From: UBA7236 sp031372705
GTDB taxonomy: Bacteria; Bacteroidota; Bacteroidia; Chitinophagales; BACL12
Assembly: GCA_031372705.1 (NCBI GenBank)
Contig: JANMLV010000192.1
Location: 1 to 15,697, forward strand
Length of the DNA stretch: 15,697 nucleotides
Reading direction: 5' to 3'
The translations under genes were made by a program, and so were the position numbers. The notes under the pieces were generated by a model. That model ran no database searches and was not told the origin of the DNA. It saw nothing but the letters and a program-made list of their open reading frames with translations. The first letter of the stretch is position 1. The number at the start of each line of letters is the position of its first letter. Positions 1-7,283 of the stretch are shown piece after piece.

Positions 1-1
1 G

Positions 2-130
2 CAGGCGGGTATGTCGAATACGATGCTGCAGGTAAGTGCCACCATTCGGGATATCTTGCCGGCAAAAGATATTTTAATGAATATTTGGAACGGCTATAAT
101 GATGCAAAACAAAGGATTCTAGCTGATTAA
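2..130 (+). CDS. C-terminal fragment of an unidentified protein
   Basis: The window opens inside a gene. The frame beginning at base 2 stays open for 42 codons and ends at TAA 128-130. Its product contains the segment SATIRDILPAKDILMNIW. By memory only, this recalls the C-terminal helix of the nitronate monooxygenase/FMN-dependent 2-nitropropane dioxygenase family, where a Gln-Ser/Ala stretch is followed by an I..ILPA.E.. helix; I could not test this. A competing frame from base 1 is also open, to a stop at 97-99, and also gives a protein-like sequence, so the reading frame is uncertain. No terminator hairpin is obvious after the stop. Confidence 0.4.
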   Translation, partial: QAGMSNTMLQVSATIRDILPAKDILMNIWNGYNDAKQRILAD

Positions 131-219
131 ACCGGATACAGATAAAATTGAAATTTTATCCACACTACCATGTCACAAAAATCAAATTTTTGTACAACCT
201 TTTAATTTCAAAATATTGT

Positions 220-227
220 TACCTTTA
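220..227 (+). promoter_or_regulatory. Candidate Bacteroidota -7 box for the small lipoprotein gene
   Basis: TACCTTTA matches the Bacteroidota sigma-ABfr -7 consensus TAnnTTTG at 7 of 8 positions and lies 18 nt before the ATG at 246. A TTTG at 189-192 is too far away (27 nt) to be a well-spaced -33 element. A promoter here implies a very short leader. Confidence 0.4.
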
Positions 228-245
228 TCAGCTAACGTTCAAAGT

Positions 246-599
246 ATGAAGACTCTAACTGTAATTTTAATCGCATTAAGCCTGACGTTTACGTCTTGTT
301 ACAATGTGGAAGACCTTCCTGACACCAATAAAATCACATATATTGTGACAGGCGACACTTTTGATGCAATTTACAAGGATCAAAATGGCACAAACCAATA
401 TGTATATGGCAGAGAAGGAAGCTACAAGGTTTATGTAGAAGATGTTGTTGGTGACCCCGTGTTTTTATTAGCAAAGGGCAGCGAAAACGTAAAAGTGCGC
501 ATCATTGTTAAAGATGGCATTGACACCGCACGCAAAGCGAAAGATACCGGTGGTGGATCATTGGTTTTTATCGACTACGTTCCGGTAAAACAGGAATAA
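246..599 (+). CDS. Small exported lipoprotein, possibly MmpS-like beta-sandwich
   Basis: This 117-residue protein has a lipoprotein signal: a Lys at position 2, a hydrophobic stretch at about 4-15, and a TFTSC lipobox that puts the lipidated Cys at 18. I chose the ATG at 246 over the in-frame TTG at 216, because the upstream codons would put polar residues in front of the signal peptide and would overlap the candidate -7 box. The mature part (about 19-117) alternates short beta-strand-like segments (ITYIVTG, YKVYVED, VKVRIIVKDG, SLVFIDYV) with no other Cys. The order VTG strand, Asn-Gly turn, then VxIxVDG-like strand resembles MmpS/DUF-type beta-sandwich lipoproteins, but this is a shape comparison only. 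No Shine-Dalgarno is visible. An intrinsic terminator follows, so the gene appears monocistronic. Function unknown. Confidence 0.8.
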   Translation: MKTLTVILIALSLTFTSCYNVEDLPDTNKITYIVTGDTFDAIYKDQNGTNQYVYGREGSYKVYVEDVVGDPVFLLAKGSENVKVRIIVKDGIDTARKAKDTGGGSLVFIDYVPVKQE

Positions 600-629
600 C
601 TAAAGCTTAAAGAATAATTTACCATTTTT

Positions 630-660
630 AACTGCTATCAATTTGATGGCAGTTTTTTTT
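630..660 (+). terminator. Intrinsic terminator after the small lipoprotein gene
   Basis: AACTGCTATC (630-639) pairs with GATGGCAGTT (645-654) over 10 bp with a single T-G wobble and a 5-nt loop. The stem runs straight into an eight-T tract (653-660). It lies 31 nt after the stop codon at 597-599. Confidence 0.85.
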
Positions 661-779
661 GTACTTTTTTCAAGCACCAACCTTTAATAATTATCAACTT
701 TTAATGGATTTATGGATTTAAGCATACAAATGCATCTAAAGGAAGTTAATCAAAATTTTTCACTTTAAATGTAAATTAT

Positions 780-2741
780 ATGCAGAAGTTCGCACTCCCA
801 TCCTTGATGTTCTTATTAATTACAGCAGGAATAATGCTCACAGCGAGCAAACAAAATAATCCTACAATCGAATTTACCGGAACCGCAAAATTATCAGGGT
901 ATATTTCTGATGAAACATTTGGCACTCCGGTAACAAATGCCAAAATTACGTTGGATGAAAAAAAATGGTTTCAAACAGATGAAGCAGGATTTTATGCTAT
1001 CGACAAACTTGAAGCCGGGAACTACAAACTTCAAATTTATGCTTCCGGATACGATAAAAAAACAATTGATTTCTCAATAAATGCGGGTGAAATACGCACC
1101 CTTGATTTGCAATTAGCCATATCAAAACCGGAAATTAATGCAGACAAACCTGTTATAAGAGAGAACAAACAAGTTGACGGCATTACCATGGAAGGTCAAG
1201 AATCTGATGAAGCCACTGATATTAATTATTTAGTAGCGCCTGCATATAAAATTAGCAGTGATGCAAACGAAGATATTTATATTAACGATGATTATGAGCA
1301 CAACACAGAAGCTTACAATACTATTAATGAAAACACTTTTAAACAAGTAATTGGAAACCCACTTTCCACTTTCTCAATTGATGTAGACAATGCGTCATAT
1401 TCAAATATTCGACGCATGATTAATTATGGACAAACGCCACCAAAAGATGCAGTTCGTGTTGAAGAAATGTTGAATTATTTCGACTACACCTACGCACAAC
1501 CAAAAGGCAATGAACCATTTGCCATTAATTATGAAATGAGTGAATGTGCTTGGAACCCCGAAAGTAAAATTGTAATGATTGGCTTACAAGGTAAAGACAT
1601 TGATTACAGTGAAGCAAAAGCCTCAAACTTAGTATTTTTAATTGATGTGAGTGGAAGTATGGCGGCTCAAAATAAATTGCCTTTAGTTATAAGCTCATTA
1701 AATAGTTTAGTTGACAATTTAAATGAACGCGATAAAGTAGCATTAGTTGTTTATGCAGGTGCAGCCGGCGAAGTATTGCCATCAACACCGTGCAATCAGA
1801 AAGCAACAATAAAAGCAGCGCTAAATAACCTACAAGCCGGTGGCTCAACAGCAGGCGGTGCGGGCATTGCATTAGCTTATGATATTGCCGATAAAAATTT
1901 AATTGAGGGTGGAAACAATCGCGTTATTTTATGCACCGATGGCGATTTTAATGTTGGCGCAAGCAGCGATGCAGAAATGACCAAGCTTATGGAGGAAAAA
2001 CGCGAAAAAGGTATTTTTATTACCATTTGCGGGTTTGGAATGGGCAATTACAAAGACAGTAAAATGGAAACAATGGCCGACAATGGCAACGGAGCCTATT
2101 ATTATATTGATGGAGAAAACGAAGCAAAAAAAGTATTTACTACCGACATGCGTGGAACATTATTTACAATTGCAAAAGATGTGAAAATACAAATTGAATT
2201 TAATCCCGCATTGGTGGAATCATATCGATTAATTGGTTACGAAAATCGTCAATTAAACAAAGAAGATTTTGACGACGACAAAAAAGATGCCGGTGAATTG
2301 GGCGCAGGCCATCGCGTTACGGCAATGTATGAAATAAAATTGCGCAAAGGCACATATCAGCCAAGCGGTATAAAAACAAATACTACTACCGAAGATTTAA
2401 AATATCAAACTACAACAATAAAATCTGATGCGTATAATACAGATGAAATTATGTCGCTGAAAATGCGTTACAAAACTCCTGAAGGCAGCAACAGTATGTT
2501 GATTGAAAAATCACTTTATAAAAACGTAATACCATTTGCAAGCACATCCTATAATTTTCGTTTTGCGAGTGCCGTTGTTGAATTTGGCATGCTGCTGCGC
2601 GATTCGCCATTTAAAGGCGATGCAACATACGATGAAGCAATAAAACTAGCTAACAGCGCATTAGGAAAAGATGTAAACGGATACAGAAATGAATTTGTAG
2701 AGCTGATTAAAACATTTAACGGTTTCGCGCAACAAAAATAA
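780..2741 (+). CDS. YfbK-type VWA-domain protein with N-terminal regulatory-like beta domain
   Basis: This 653-residue exported protein has four recognisable parts. Residues 1-22 form a signal peptide with no lipobox Cys. Residues 37-112 form a carboxypeptidase-regulatory-like beta domain (SGYISDETFGTPVTNAKITL, then GFYAIDKLEAGNYKLQIYASGY). Residues 184-238 match the short YfbK-type region that precedes the VWA fold (NPLSTFSIDVDNASYSNIRR). Residues 283-460 form the VWA domain, followed by a C-terminal DUF3520-like region to the end. The metal-ion-dependent adhesion site looks intact: DVSGS at 289-293, Thr357 in GGSTAGG and Asp387 in CTDGD. A metal-dependent protein-protein interaction outside the inner membrane is therefore likely; the partner is unknown. 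The family and this N-terminal extension are common in Bacteroidota. The region 113-183 is acidic and looks like a linker. The ATG at 780 has no Shine-Dalgarno. Confidence 0.9.
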   Translation: MQKFALPSLMFLLITAGIMLTASKQNNPTIEFTGTAKLSGYISDETFGTPVTNAKITLDEKKWFQTDEAGFYAIDKLEAGNYKLQIYASGYDKKTIDFSINAGEIRTLDLQLAISKPEINADKPVIRENKQVDGITMEGQESDEATDINYLVAPAYKISSDANEDIYINDDYEHNTEAYNTINENTFKQVIGNPLSTFSIDVDNASYSNIRRMINYGQTPPKDAVRVEEMLNYFDYTYAQPKGNEPFAINYEMSECAWNPESKIVMIGLQGKDIDYSEAKASNLVFLIDVSGSMAAQNKLPLVISSLNSLVDNLNERDKVALVVYAGAAGEVLPSTPCNQKATIKAALNNLQAGGSTAGGAGIALAYDIADKNLIEGGNNRVILCTDGDFNVGASSDAEMTKLMEEKREKGIFITICGFGMGNYKDSKMETMADNGNGAYYYIDGENEAKKVFTTDMRGTLFTIAKDVKIQIEFNPALVESYRLIGYENRQLNKEDFDDDKKDAGELGAGHRVTAMYEIKLRKGTYQPSGIKTNTTTEDLKYQTTTIKSDAYNTDEIMSLKMRYKTPEGSNSMLIEKSLYKNVIPFASTSYNFRFASAVVEFGMLLRDSPFKGDATYDEAIKLANSALGKDVNGYRNEFVELIKTFNGFAQQK

Positions 2742-2790
2742 AATCACTTCAAAATGCGCAACTTTTTTTAATCTGTTAATAAGACAACTT

Positions 2791-2826
2791 AAGATTACCG
2801 ATGCATAAATGTGCATCGGTAATTTT
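2791..2826. terminator. Bidirectional intrinsic terminator between convergent genes
   Basis: TTACCGATGCA (2795-2805) and TGCATCGGTAA (2812-2822) form a perfect 11-bp stem with a 6-nt loop. An A-rich stretch (2791-2794) on the left and TTTT (2823-2826) on the right give a T tract in either direction. It sits between the VWA gene (stop at 2741) and the convergent epimerase gene (stop at 2831), so it can serve both. Confidence 0.85.
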
Positions 2827-2830
2827 ATAA

Positions 2831-3733
2831 TTATGCGTTTATTAAATCTGTTAAGGCAGCTTCGATGTTAGGAAATTGGAAGTTAAATCCGGCCGATTGA
2901 ATTTTTTTTGCACTGATATTTTGGTTAAACAAAACTGCATCTGCCATTTCACCAAGCAATAATCGCAACCCAAACGATGGAACAGGCATTAATAAATACC
3001 ATTTGTGTTTAGCTTGCTTATATTGAGCAACCAAATTTTGCTGGCTAACAGGATTTGGTGCAACTGCATTAAATGTTCCTTTTATTGGATTTTCAATGGC
3101 AAAAGCTAAAATTGATGCAACATCATTAATATGAATCCAAGAATAAATCTGCTTGCCATTTCCCATAACCGGCAGCACACGCAGTCCTGCTGTTTGCACA
3201 ATTTCTTTTAACGCTCCGCCTTTTAACGACAACACCACACCTATACGTACCGTAACCAACCTTGCTCCGGTTGAGGCAAATTTGGCCGTAGCTGCTTCCC
3301 ATAAATTAACCGACTCACTTAAAAAACCAACACCGAGTGGTGCATCTTCTGTAACAGACGGCGTTGTTGTTTCTCCATAAAAACCAATTGCTGATGCCGC
3401 AACTACAGTCTGAATTTTTCCCGGATGAAGCTTCATCGCATCAATAAGCATTTCCGTAGACTTAGTTCTGCTATCGATAATCTGTTTTTTTCTGGTATTA
3501 GTCCAACGTTTTTCGGCAATACCTTCTCCCGCCAAATGCACCAGCACATCAGCCCAAGCAATGGCATTGCTGTCGAGCGTTCCGGCAATTACATCCCATT
3601 TAAAAATTTTCACATCTTCAGGCGCTTTGTTTCCGCGGCTCAGCCAAGCAACTTCATATCCCTTTTGTTGCAGCAACTTTGTTAATGAACTGCCAATTAG
3701 ACCCGACCCACCCGTAATTAATACTTTTTGCAT
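2831..3733 (-). CDS. TIGR01777-family NAD(P)-dependent epimerase/oxidoreductase
   Basis: This 300-residue protein is an extended short-chain dehydrogenase/reductase of the TIGR01777 (YfcH/SulA-like) family. An N-terminal Rossmann motif G-x-x-G-x-x-G is visible at Gly8, Gly11 and Gly14 (TGGSGLIG). HLAGEGIAEKRW at 66-77 and SAIGFYGE at 114-121 are family-typical, the latter replacing the classical YxxxK region. The C-terminal ~55 residues match the DUF1731 tail (LRLLLGEMADAVLFNQNISA, then AGFNFQFPNIEAAL). Length is normal for the family. The physiological substrate of these proteins is not established; nucleotide-sugar epimerase and cell-division inhibitor labels are inherited annotation. The gene runs convergently to the VWA gene and divergently from the ABC importer genes. 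Reading the minus strand, TAAATTTA just upstream of the ATG at 3733 resembles a -7 box. Confidence 0.93.
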   Translation of the reverse strand: MQKVLITGGSGLIGSSLTKLLQQKGYEVAWLSRGNKAPEDVKIFKWDVIAGTLDSNAIAWADVLVHLAGEGIAEKRWTNTRKKQIIDSRTKSTEMLIDAMKLHPGKIQTVVAASAIGFYGETTTPSVTEDAPLGVGFLSESVNLWEAATAKFASTGARLVTVRIGVVLSLKGGALKEIVQTAGLRVLPVMGNGKQIYSWIHINDVASILAFAIENPIKGTFNAVAPNPVSQQNLVAQYKQAKHKWYLLMPVPSFGLRLLLGEMADAVLFNQNISAKKIQSAGFNFQFPNIEAALTDLINA

Positions 3734-3832
3734 TAGATAAATTTAACAATTTATAAATTAACAACAATTTACTCGATTATAGGTTTAATAAAATCAACAT
3801 TATTTACTTACTTTGAAGTTTAAACATTGAAT
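3734..3832. promoter_or_regulatory. Divergent intergenic promoter region
   Basis: These 99 bp separate the divergent epimerase and binding-protein starts. On the plus strand, TTACTTTG (3808-3815) matches TAnnTTTG at 7 of 8 positions and follows TTTA (3784-3787) at 20 nt, an acceptable -33/-7 spacing; it lies 17 nt before the ATG at 3833. On the minus strand a TAAATTTA-like box lies directly upstream of the epimerase start. No palindromic operator stood out. Confidence 0.4.
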
Positions 3833-5722
3833 ATGAGCAATAAGTATTTGGTTAACATCGCACTTCTATCAGCATCTGTTATTTTTTTAACATCATGTGG
3901 CGGAAGTAACAGTAACGAAAGTGATATTGAAAACGTTGGTGTTTCTGATATAATAAGGAACATTAAACTTGCCGACAGTGATACCATTTTACCTGAGTGG
4001 AGTAAAGAAAATGTGGTTGTAAATCAATGGCCGGGCGATCCGGATAACCTGCATCCTACCAATGGCGGTACAGCAACCAGAACTTGGATAATGCAATACA
4101 CAGCTAATTTCATATTAAGAAGTGATATTATTAACCTCAGTATTTGTCCCGATTTAGCAGAAGCAATGCCGGAAATATCTGCGAACAATTTAGAATACAC
4201 TTATCAATTGCGCAAAGATGCAAAATGGGACGACGGTACAACTATAACCGCAGAAGATGCAGTTTTTTTATTAAAGGCAAGTAAATGTCCGCTAACCGCC
4301 AATCCAATTACTAAATCTTATTTCGAAAATATTAAAACAGTTAAAACTTATGGCGATAACCCCTATAAGTTTACAATTGTTATGAAGCGAGAACACATTA
4401 ACAACGTTGTATTTTTAACTGATTATCCGATAATTCAAAGAAAATTTTTCGACCCGCAAAATACGTTGGCAAAATATACATTTGAGCAATTTGATGATCC
4501 TAATTTTGTTGCAGATGCACATAGCGATTTAACTGCCTGGGCTAATGAATTTAATGACCCGAAATACGGTGCCGACGTTACTTTATTAAATGGTTCAGGT
4601 CCTTATAAGGTGGCTTCATGGACAAGAGGCCAAACATTAATTTTAGAAAGAAAAACAAATCACTGGACGCAGAAACTTGCTAACGCTAATGAATATGAAA
4701 CATCGTTTCCTGAAAAAATAATTTTTAAAATAACATCCGACCCAAACGCACAAAAATTAGAATTTAGAGCTCAAACATTTGATGCTTCAGTTTGGTTGTC
4801 GACTGCAACGGCTAAAGATTTAATGGCAGAACCTGATTTTAATAAAAATTACAATATTCAATTTACCGATAACTACAGCTATAATTATATTGGTTTAAAC
4901 ATGAAACCTGACGGCGTTACAAGAAAAAAATTCTTTGACGATGTAAAAGTGCGTCGCGCCATTGCGCATCTTGTTCCTGTAGATGAATTAATTCAAACTA
5001 TTACGCTCACGCATGCAAAACGTCAGGTTGGCCCTATTTCGCCATTAAAAGCCGAATTTAATACAGACTTAACACCACTAGCATTCGATATTATTAAAGC
5101 CGGAACATTATTAGATGAAGCAGGATGGAAAGATACTGATGGCGACAACATTCGCGACAAAGTTATTGATGGTGTAAAAACACAATTGCAAATTGAATTC
5201 AAATATCAAGCAGGTCAAAAATTTGTTGACGATGTGGCACTAATAATAAAAGAAGCTGCATACAAAGCCGGTGTAGATTTAATTGCTTTACCTATTGAAA
5301 GCAATACACTAAAAGAACAATTGCAAAAACATGATTTCGATATGTATATGAGTGCTTGGTCGGGCGGCTCGTTACCGGAAGAATTTACTCAATTATGGCA
5401 TACTGCCTCATATGCTTCAGGTGGTAGCAATTATGTAGGCTTTGGCAATAGTGCATCTGATGCATTAATTGATTCAATAAAATATACATTAGATGCTACA
5501 AAACGCATACCGATGTCGAAACGATTCCAGCAAATAATTTATGACGAGCAACCATATATCTTCTTGTATTCCGCTTCTCGTAAAAATATAATTCACAAGC
5601 GTTTCGGCAATCAAATAATGACATTCGATCGACCGGGTAATGTGCTAAACAATTTGCGTTTATTATCGCTGTATGGTTCGCAAAGCGGCGCTGTAAAAAC
5701 AGATACGCATGTCGGACAATAA
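3833..5722 (+). CDS. Peptide/oligopeptide ABC transporter substrate-binding lipoprotein (SBP family 5)
   Basis: This 629-residue lipoprotein captures the ligand for the ABC importer encoded just downstream. The signal peptide ends in LTSC with the lipidated Cys at 22. I start at the ATG at 3833; an in-frame TTG two codons earlier is less likely. The mature protein shows SBP_bac_5 (PF00496) hallmarks: NLHPTNGGTAT near the start of the mature region, the conserved YTYQLRKDAKWDDGTTITAEDAVF segment (quoted here only as a landmark, residues about 122-146), LNGSGPYKV, the VRRAIAHLVPVDELI helix and a late MYMSAWSGG segment. The family binds di- or oligopeptides, nickel or other solutes, and the sequence does not settle which. 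Length is slightly above the usual 500-600. A permease gene follows 58 bp downstream with its own -7-like box, so the three genes may be one unit with an internal promoter. Confidence 0.92.
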   Translation: MSNKYLVNIALLSASVIFLTSCGGSNSNESDIENVGVSDIIRNIKLADSDTILPEWSKENVVVNQWPGDPDNLHPTNGGTATRTWIMQYTANFILRSDIINLSICPDLAEAMPEISANNLEYTYQLRKDAKWDDGTTITAEDAVFLLKASKCPLTANPITKSYFENIKTVKTYGDNPYKFTIVMKREHINNVVFLTDYPIIQRKFFDPQNTLAKYTFEQFDDPNFVADAHSDLTAWANEFNDPKYGADVTLLNGSGPYKVASWTRGQTLILERKTNHWTQKLANANEYETSFPEKIIFKITSDPNAQKLEFRAQTFDASVWLSTATAKDLMAEPDFNKNYNIQFTDNYSYNYIGLNMKPDGVTRKKFFDDVKVRRAIAHLVPVDELIQTITLTHAKRQVGPISPLKAEFNTDLTPLAFDIIKAGTLLDEAGWKDTDGDNIRDKVIDGVKTQLQIEFKYQAGQKFVDDVALIIKEAAYKAGVDLIALPIESNTLKEQLQKHDFDMYMSAWSGGSLPEEFTQLWHTASYASGGSNYVGFGNSASDALIDSIKYTLDATKRIPMSKRFQQIIYDEQPYIFLYSASRKNIIHKRFGNQIMTFDRPGNVLNNLRLLSLYGSQSGAVKTDTHVGQ

Positions 5723-5758
5723 GTGCATTTGAGAAATACAATTGCTTTATAGTATATT

Positions 5759-5766
5759 TACCTTTG
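5759..5766 (+). promoter_or_regulatory. Candidate -7 box upstream of the first permease gene
   Basis: TACCTTTG is a perfect match to the Bacteroidota -7 consensus TAnnTTTG and lies 14 nt before the ATG at 5781, so a transcript starting here would have a leader of about 10 nt or less. No TTTG is found at the standard -33 spacing (the nearest, 5728-5731, is 27 nt away). It would allow permease expression independent of the binding protein. Confidence 0.4.
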
Positions 5767-5780
5767 CAAACTGATACCAC

Positions 5781-7280
5781 ATGGGCAAATATCTACTAAA
5801 GCGTATATTATTTTTCATTCCTACGCTTATAGTTATTTCATTACTTGCATTTGTTATCAGCATAAATGCACCGGGTGATCCACTCGATAGGATGGTTACT
5901 GCGCAGGACAGCAGTGGCGAATCTAACTCCCAATCAGGCAATACCGCAAAAGAAAAAGAGCGTTGGCGGAAAAAGCTTGGGCTCGATTTACCGGTGTTTT
6001 ATTTCAGCATTACCAATATTGCAACACCTGATACTTTATATAAAATTTACGACGACAACGAACGCAATTCACTAAAGAGACTTATTAATGAACATGGTAA
6101 TTGGGAGCAAATATCTGAATGGAATAATGCATTACATCAATTACAACAAACCTTAAGCAATTTAAAACCTGATTCATTACAATTTGCCCAATACGGCAAA
6201 AACGAAGTGTTAGATAATATTATTGAAGCAAAGCAAAATGTTTCGGTGCTTTTATACGCATGGGATAACAAACAAATTCAAAACAAAATTAACGAGCTAA
6301 ATTCATTTGCTCAATCGTTCAGCTATTTTTCAGCAGCGACCGCCGATATAACAAATGCAAGCAATAAATACAAAGCAATTATTGCTTCGCCTTCTAAAAT
6401 TAAAACACTTATTCCTACAATTAATTTTTACAGATATAATCAATATCACCGCTGGATATTTGGCGATGCCGGCAACAAGAATGGCGATGATAATGCGCGT
6501 TGTCGTGGATTAATAAGAGGCGATTTTGGTTACTCTTATGAAACCAAATTACCTGTTGGCAATGTTATTGGTGAACGAATTCGCTGGTCGTTGTTTTTTA
6601 CATTGATATCGGTTGTACTGGCATATATTATTAGTTTGCCAATTGGTATTAAAGCTGCTGCAAATAAAAATTCCGTGTTTGATAAAACATCATCGGTAGT
6701 GCTATTTATTTTATATGCTATGCCAACTTTTTGGGTAGCAACTATTTTATTAATGACATTTGCCAACACAGAGGCCTTAAATTTATTTCCCGCGTCGGGT
6801 ATACAACCTATAACCGGAATTTCTGAAGGTAGCAGTTGGCTAGAAAAAATTAAAATGCAATTACCCTACTTAGTGTTGCCAATCATTGCATATACTTATG
6901 CGCAACTTGCTTTCCTAAGCAGAATTACACGTGTTTCCATGCTGGAAGTAATTGGACAAGATTACATTCGAACTGCCCGCTCAAAAGGACTTTCAGAGCA
7001 AAAAGTAATTTACAAACACGCATTCCGAAATGCATTATTGCCGATTATAACCATATTCTCCAATATTTTTCCGCTTGCAATTGGAGGCTCGGTAATTTTG
7101 GAAACAATATTTACCATTCCGGGAATGGGACAGCAAATATTCCATGCCATACTTACAAAAGATTACCCTGTAATTATTGATGTTTTCACCTTAACAGGCG
7201 TACTTACATTAATTGGATATTTAGTAGCTGATATTTTTTATGCCATTGCTGACCCTAGAATTTCATATTCATCAAAATAA
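5781..7280 (+). CDS. ABC transporter permease, OppB/DppB type, with large periplasmic insertion
   Basis: This 499-residue inner-membrane subunit forms half of the peptide-type importer channel. It has the normal OppB/DppB elements in order: a first membrane helix (about 8-28), the PGDP motif at 31-34, a KKLGLDLPV segment at 64-72, QYHRWIFG at 221-228, RGDFGYS at 246-252, then the five-helix permease core (about 265-490). The EAA-type coupling loop is clear (GQDYIRTARSKGLS, 392-405), as is the ending GYLVADIFYAIADPR. Normal OppB/DppB proteins are about 305-340 residues. The excess is about 145 residues, 75-219, placed exactly between the LGLD-P and QY-RW elements, in the periplasmic loop after helix 1. 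The insert is mostly predicted alpha-helical, polar and without Cys. The next permease gene starts 3 nt after the stop. Confidence 0.92.
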   Translation: MGKYLLKRILFFIPTLIVISLLAFVISINAPGDPLDRMVTAQDSSGESNSQSGNTAKEKERWRKKLGLDLPVFYFSITNIATPDTLYKIYDDNERNSLKRLINEHGNWEQISEWNNALHQLQQTLSNLKPDSLQFAQYGKNEVLDNIIEAKQNVSVLLYAWDNKQIQNKINELNSFAQSFSYFSAATADITNASNKYKAIIASPSKIKTLIPTINFYRYNQYHRWIFGDAGNKNGDDNARCRGLIRGDFGYSYETKLPVGNVIGERIRWSLFFTLISVVLAYIISLPIGIKAAANKNSVFDKTSSVVLFILYAMPTFWVATILLMTFANTEALNLFPASGIQPITGISEGSSWLEKIKMQLPYLVLPIIAYTYAQLAFLSRITRVSMLEVIGQDYIRTARSKGLSEQKVIYKHAFRNALLPIITIFSNIFPLAIGGSVILETIFTIPGMGQQIFHAILTKDYPVIIDVFTLTGVLTLIGYLVADIFYAIADPRISYSSK

Positions 7281-7283
7281 TAA

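Noticed and set aside
780..2741. Possible Ter-type or MoxR-linked VWA stress system
   Set aside because: No MoxR ATPase, TerD-type or partner genes are nearby, and the domain order fits ordinary YfbK-type proteins.
5496..5780. Minus-strand open frame across the end of the binding-protein gene
   Set aside because: It is antisense to the conserved C-terminus of the SBP family 5 protein and shows no recognisable protein features.
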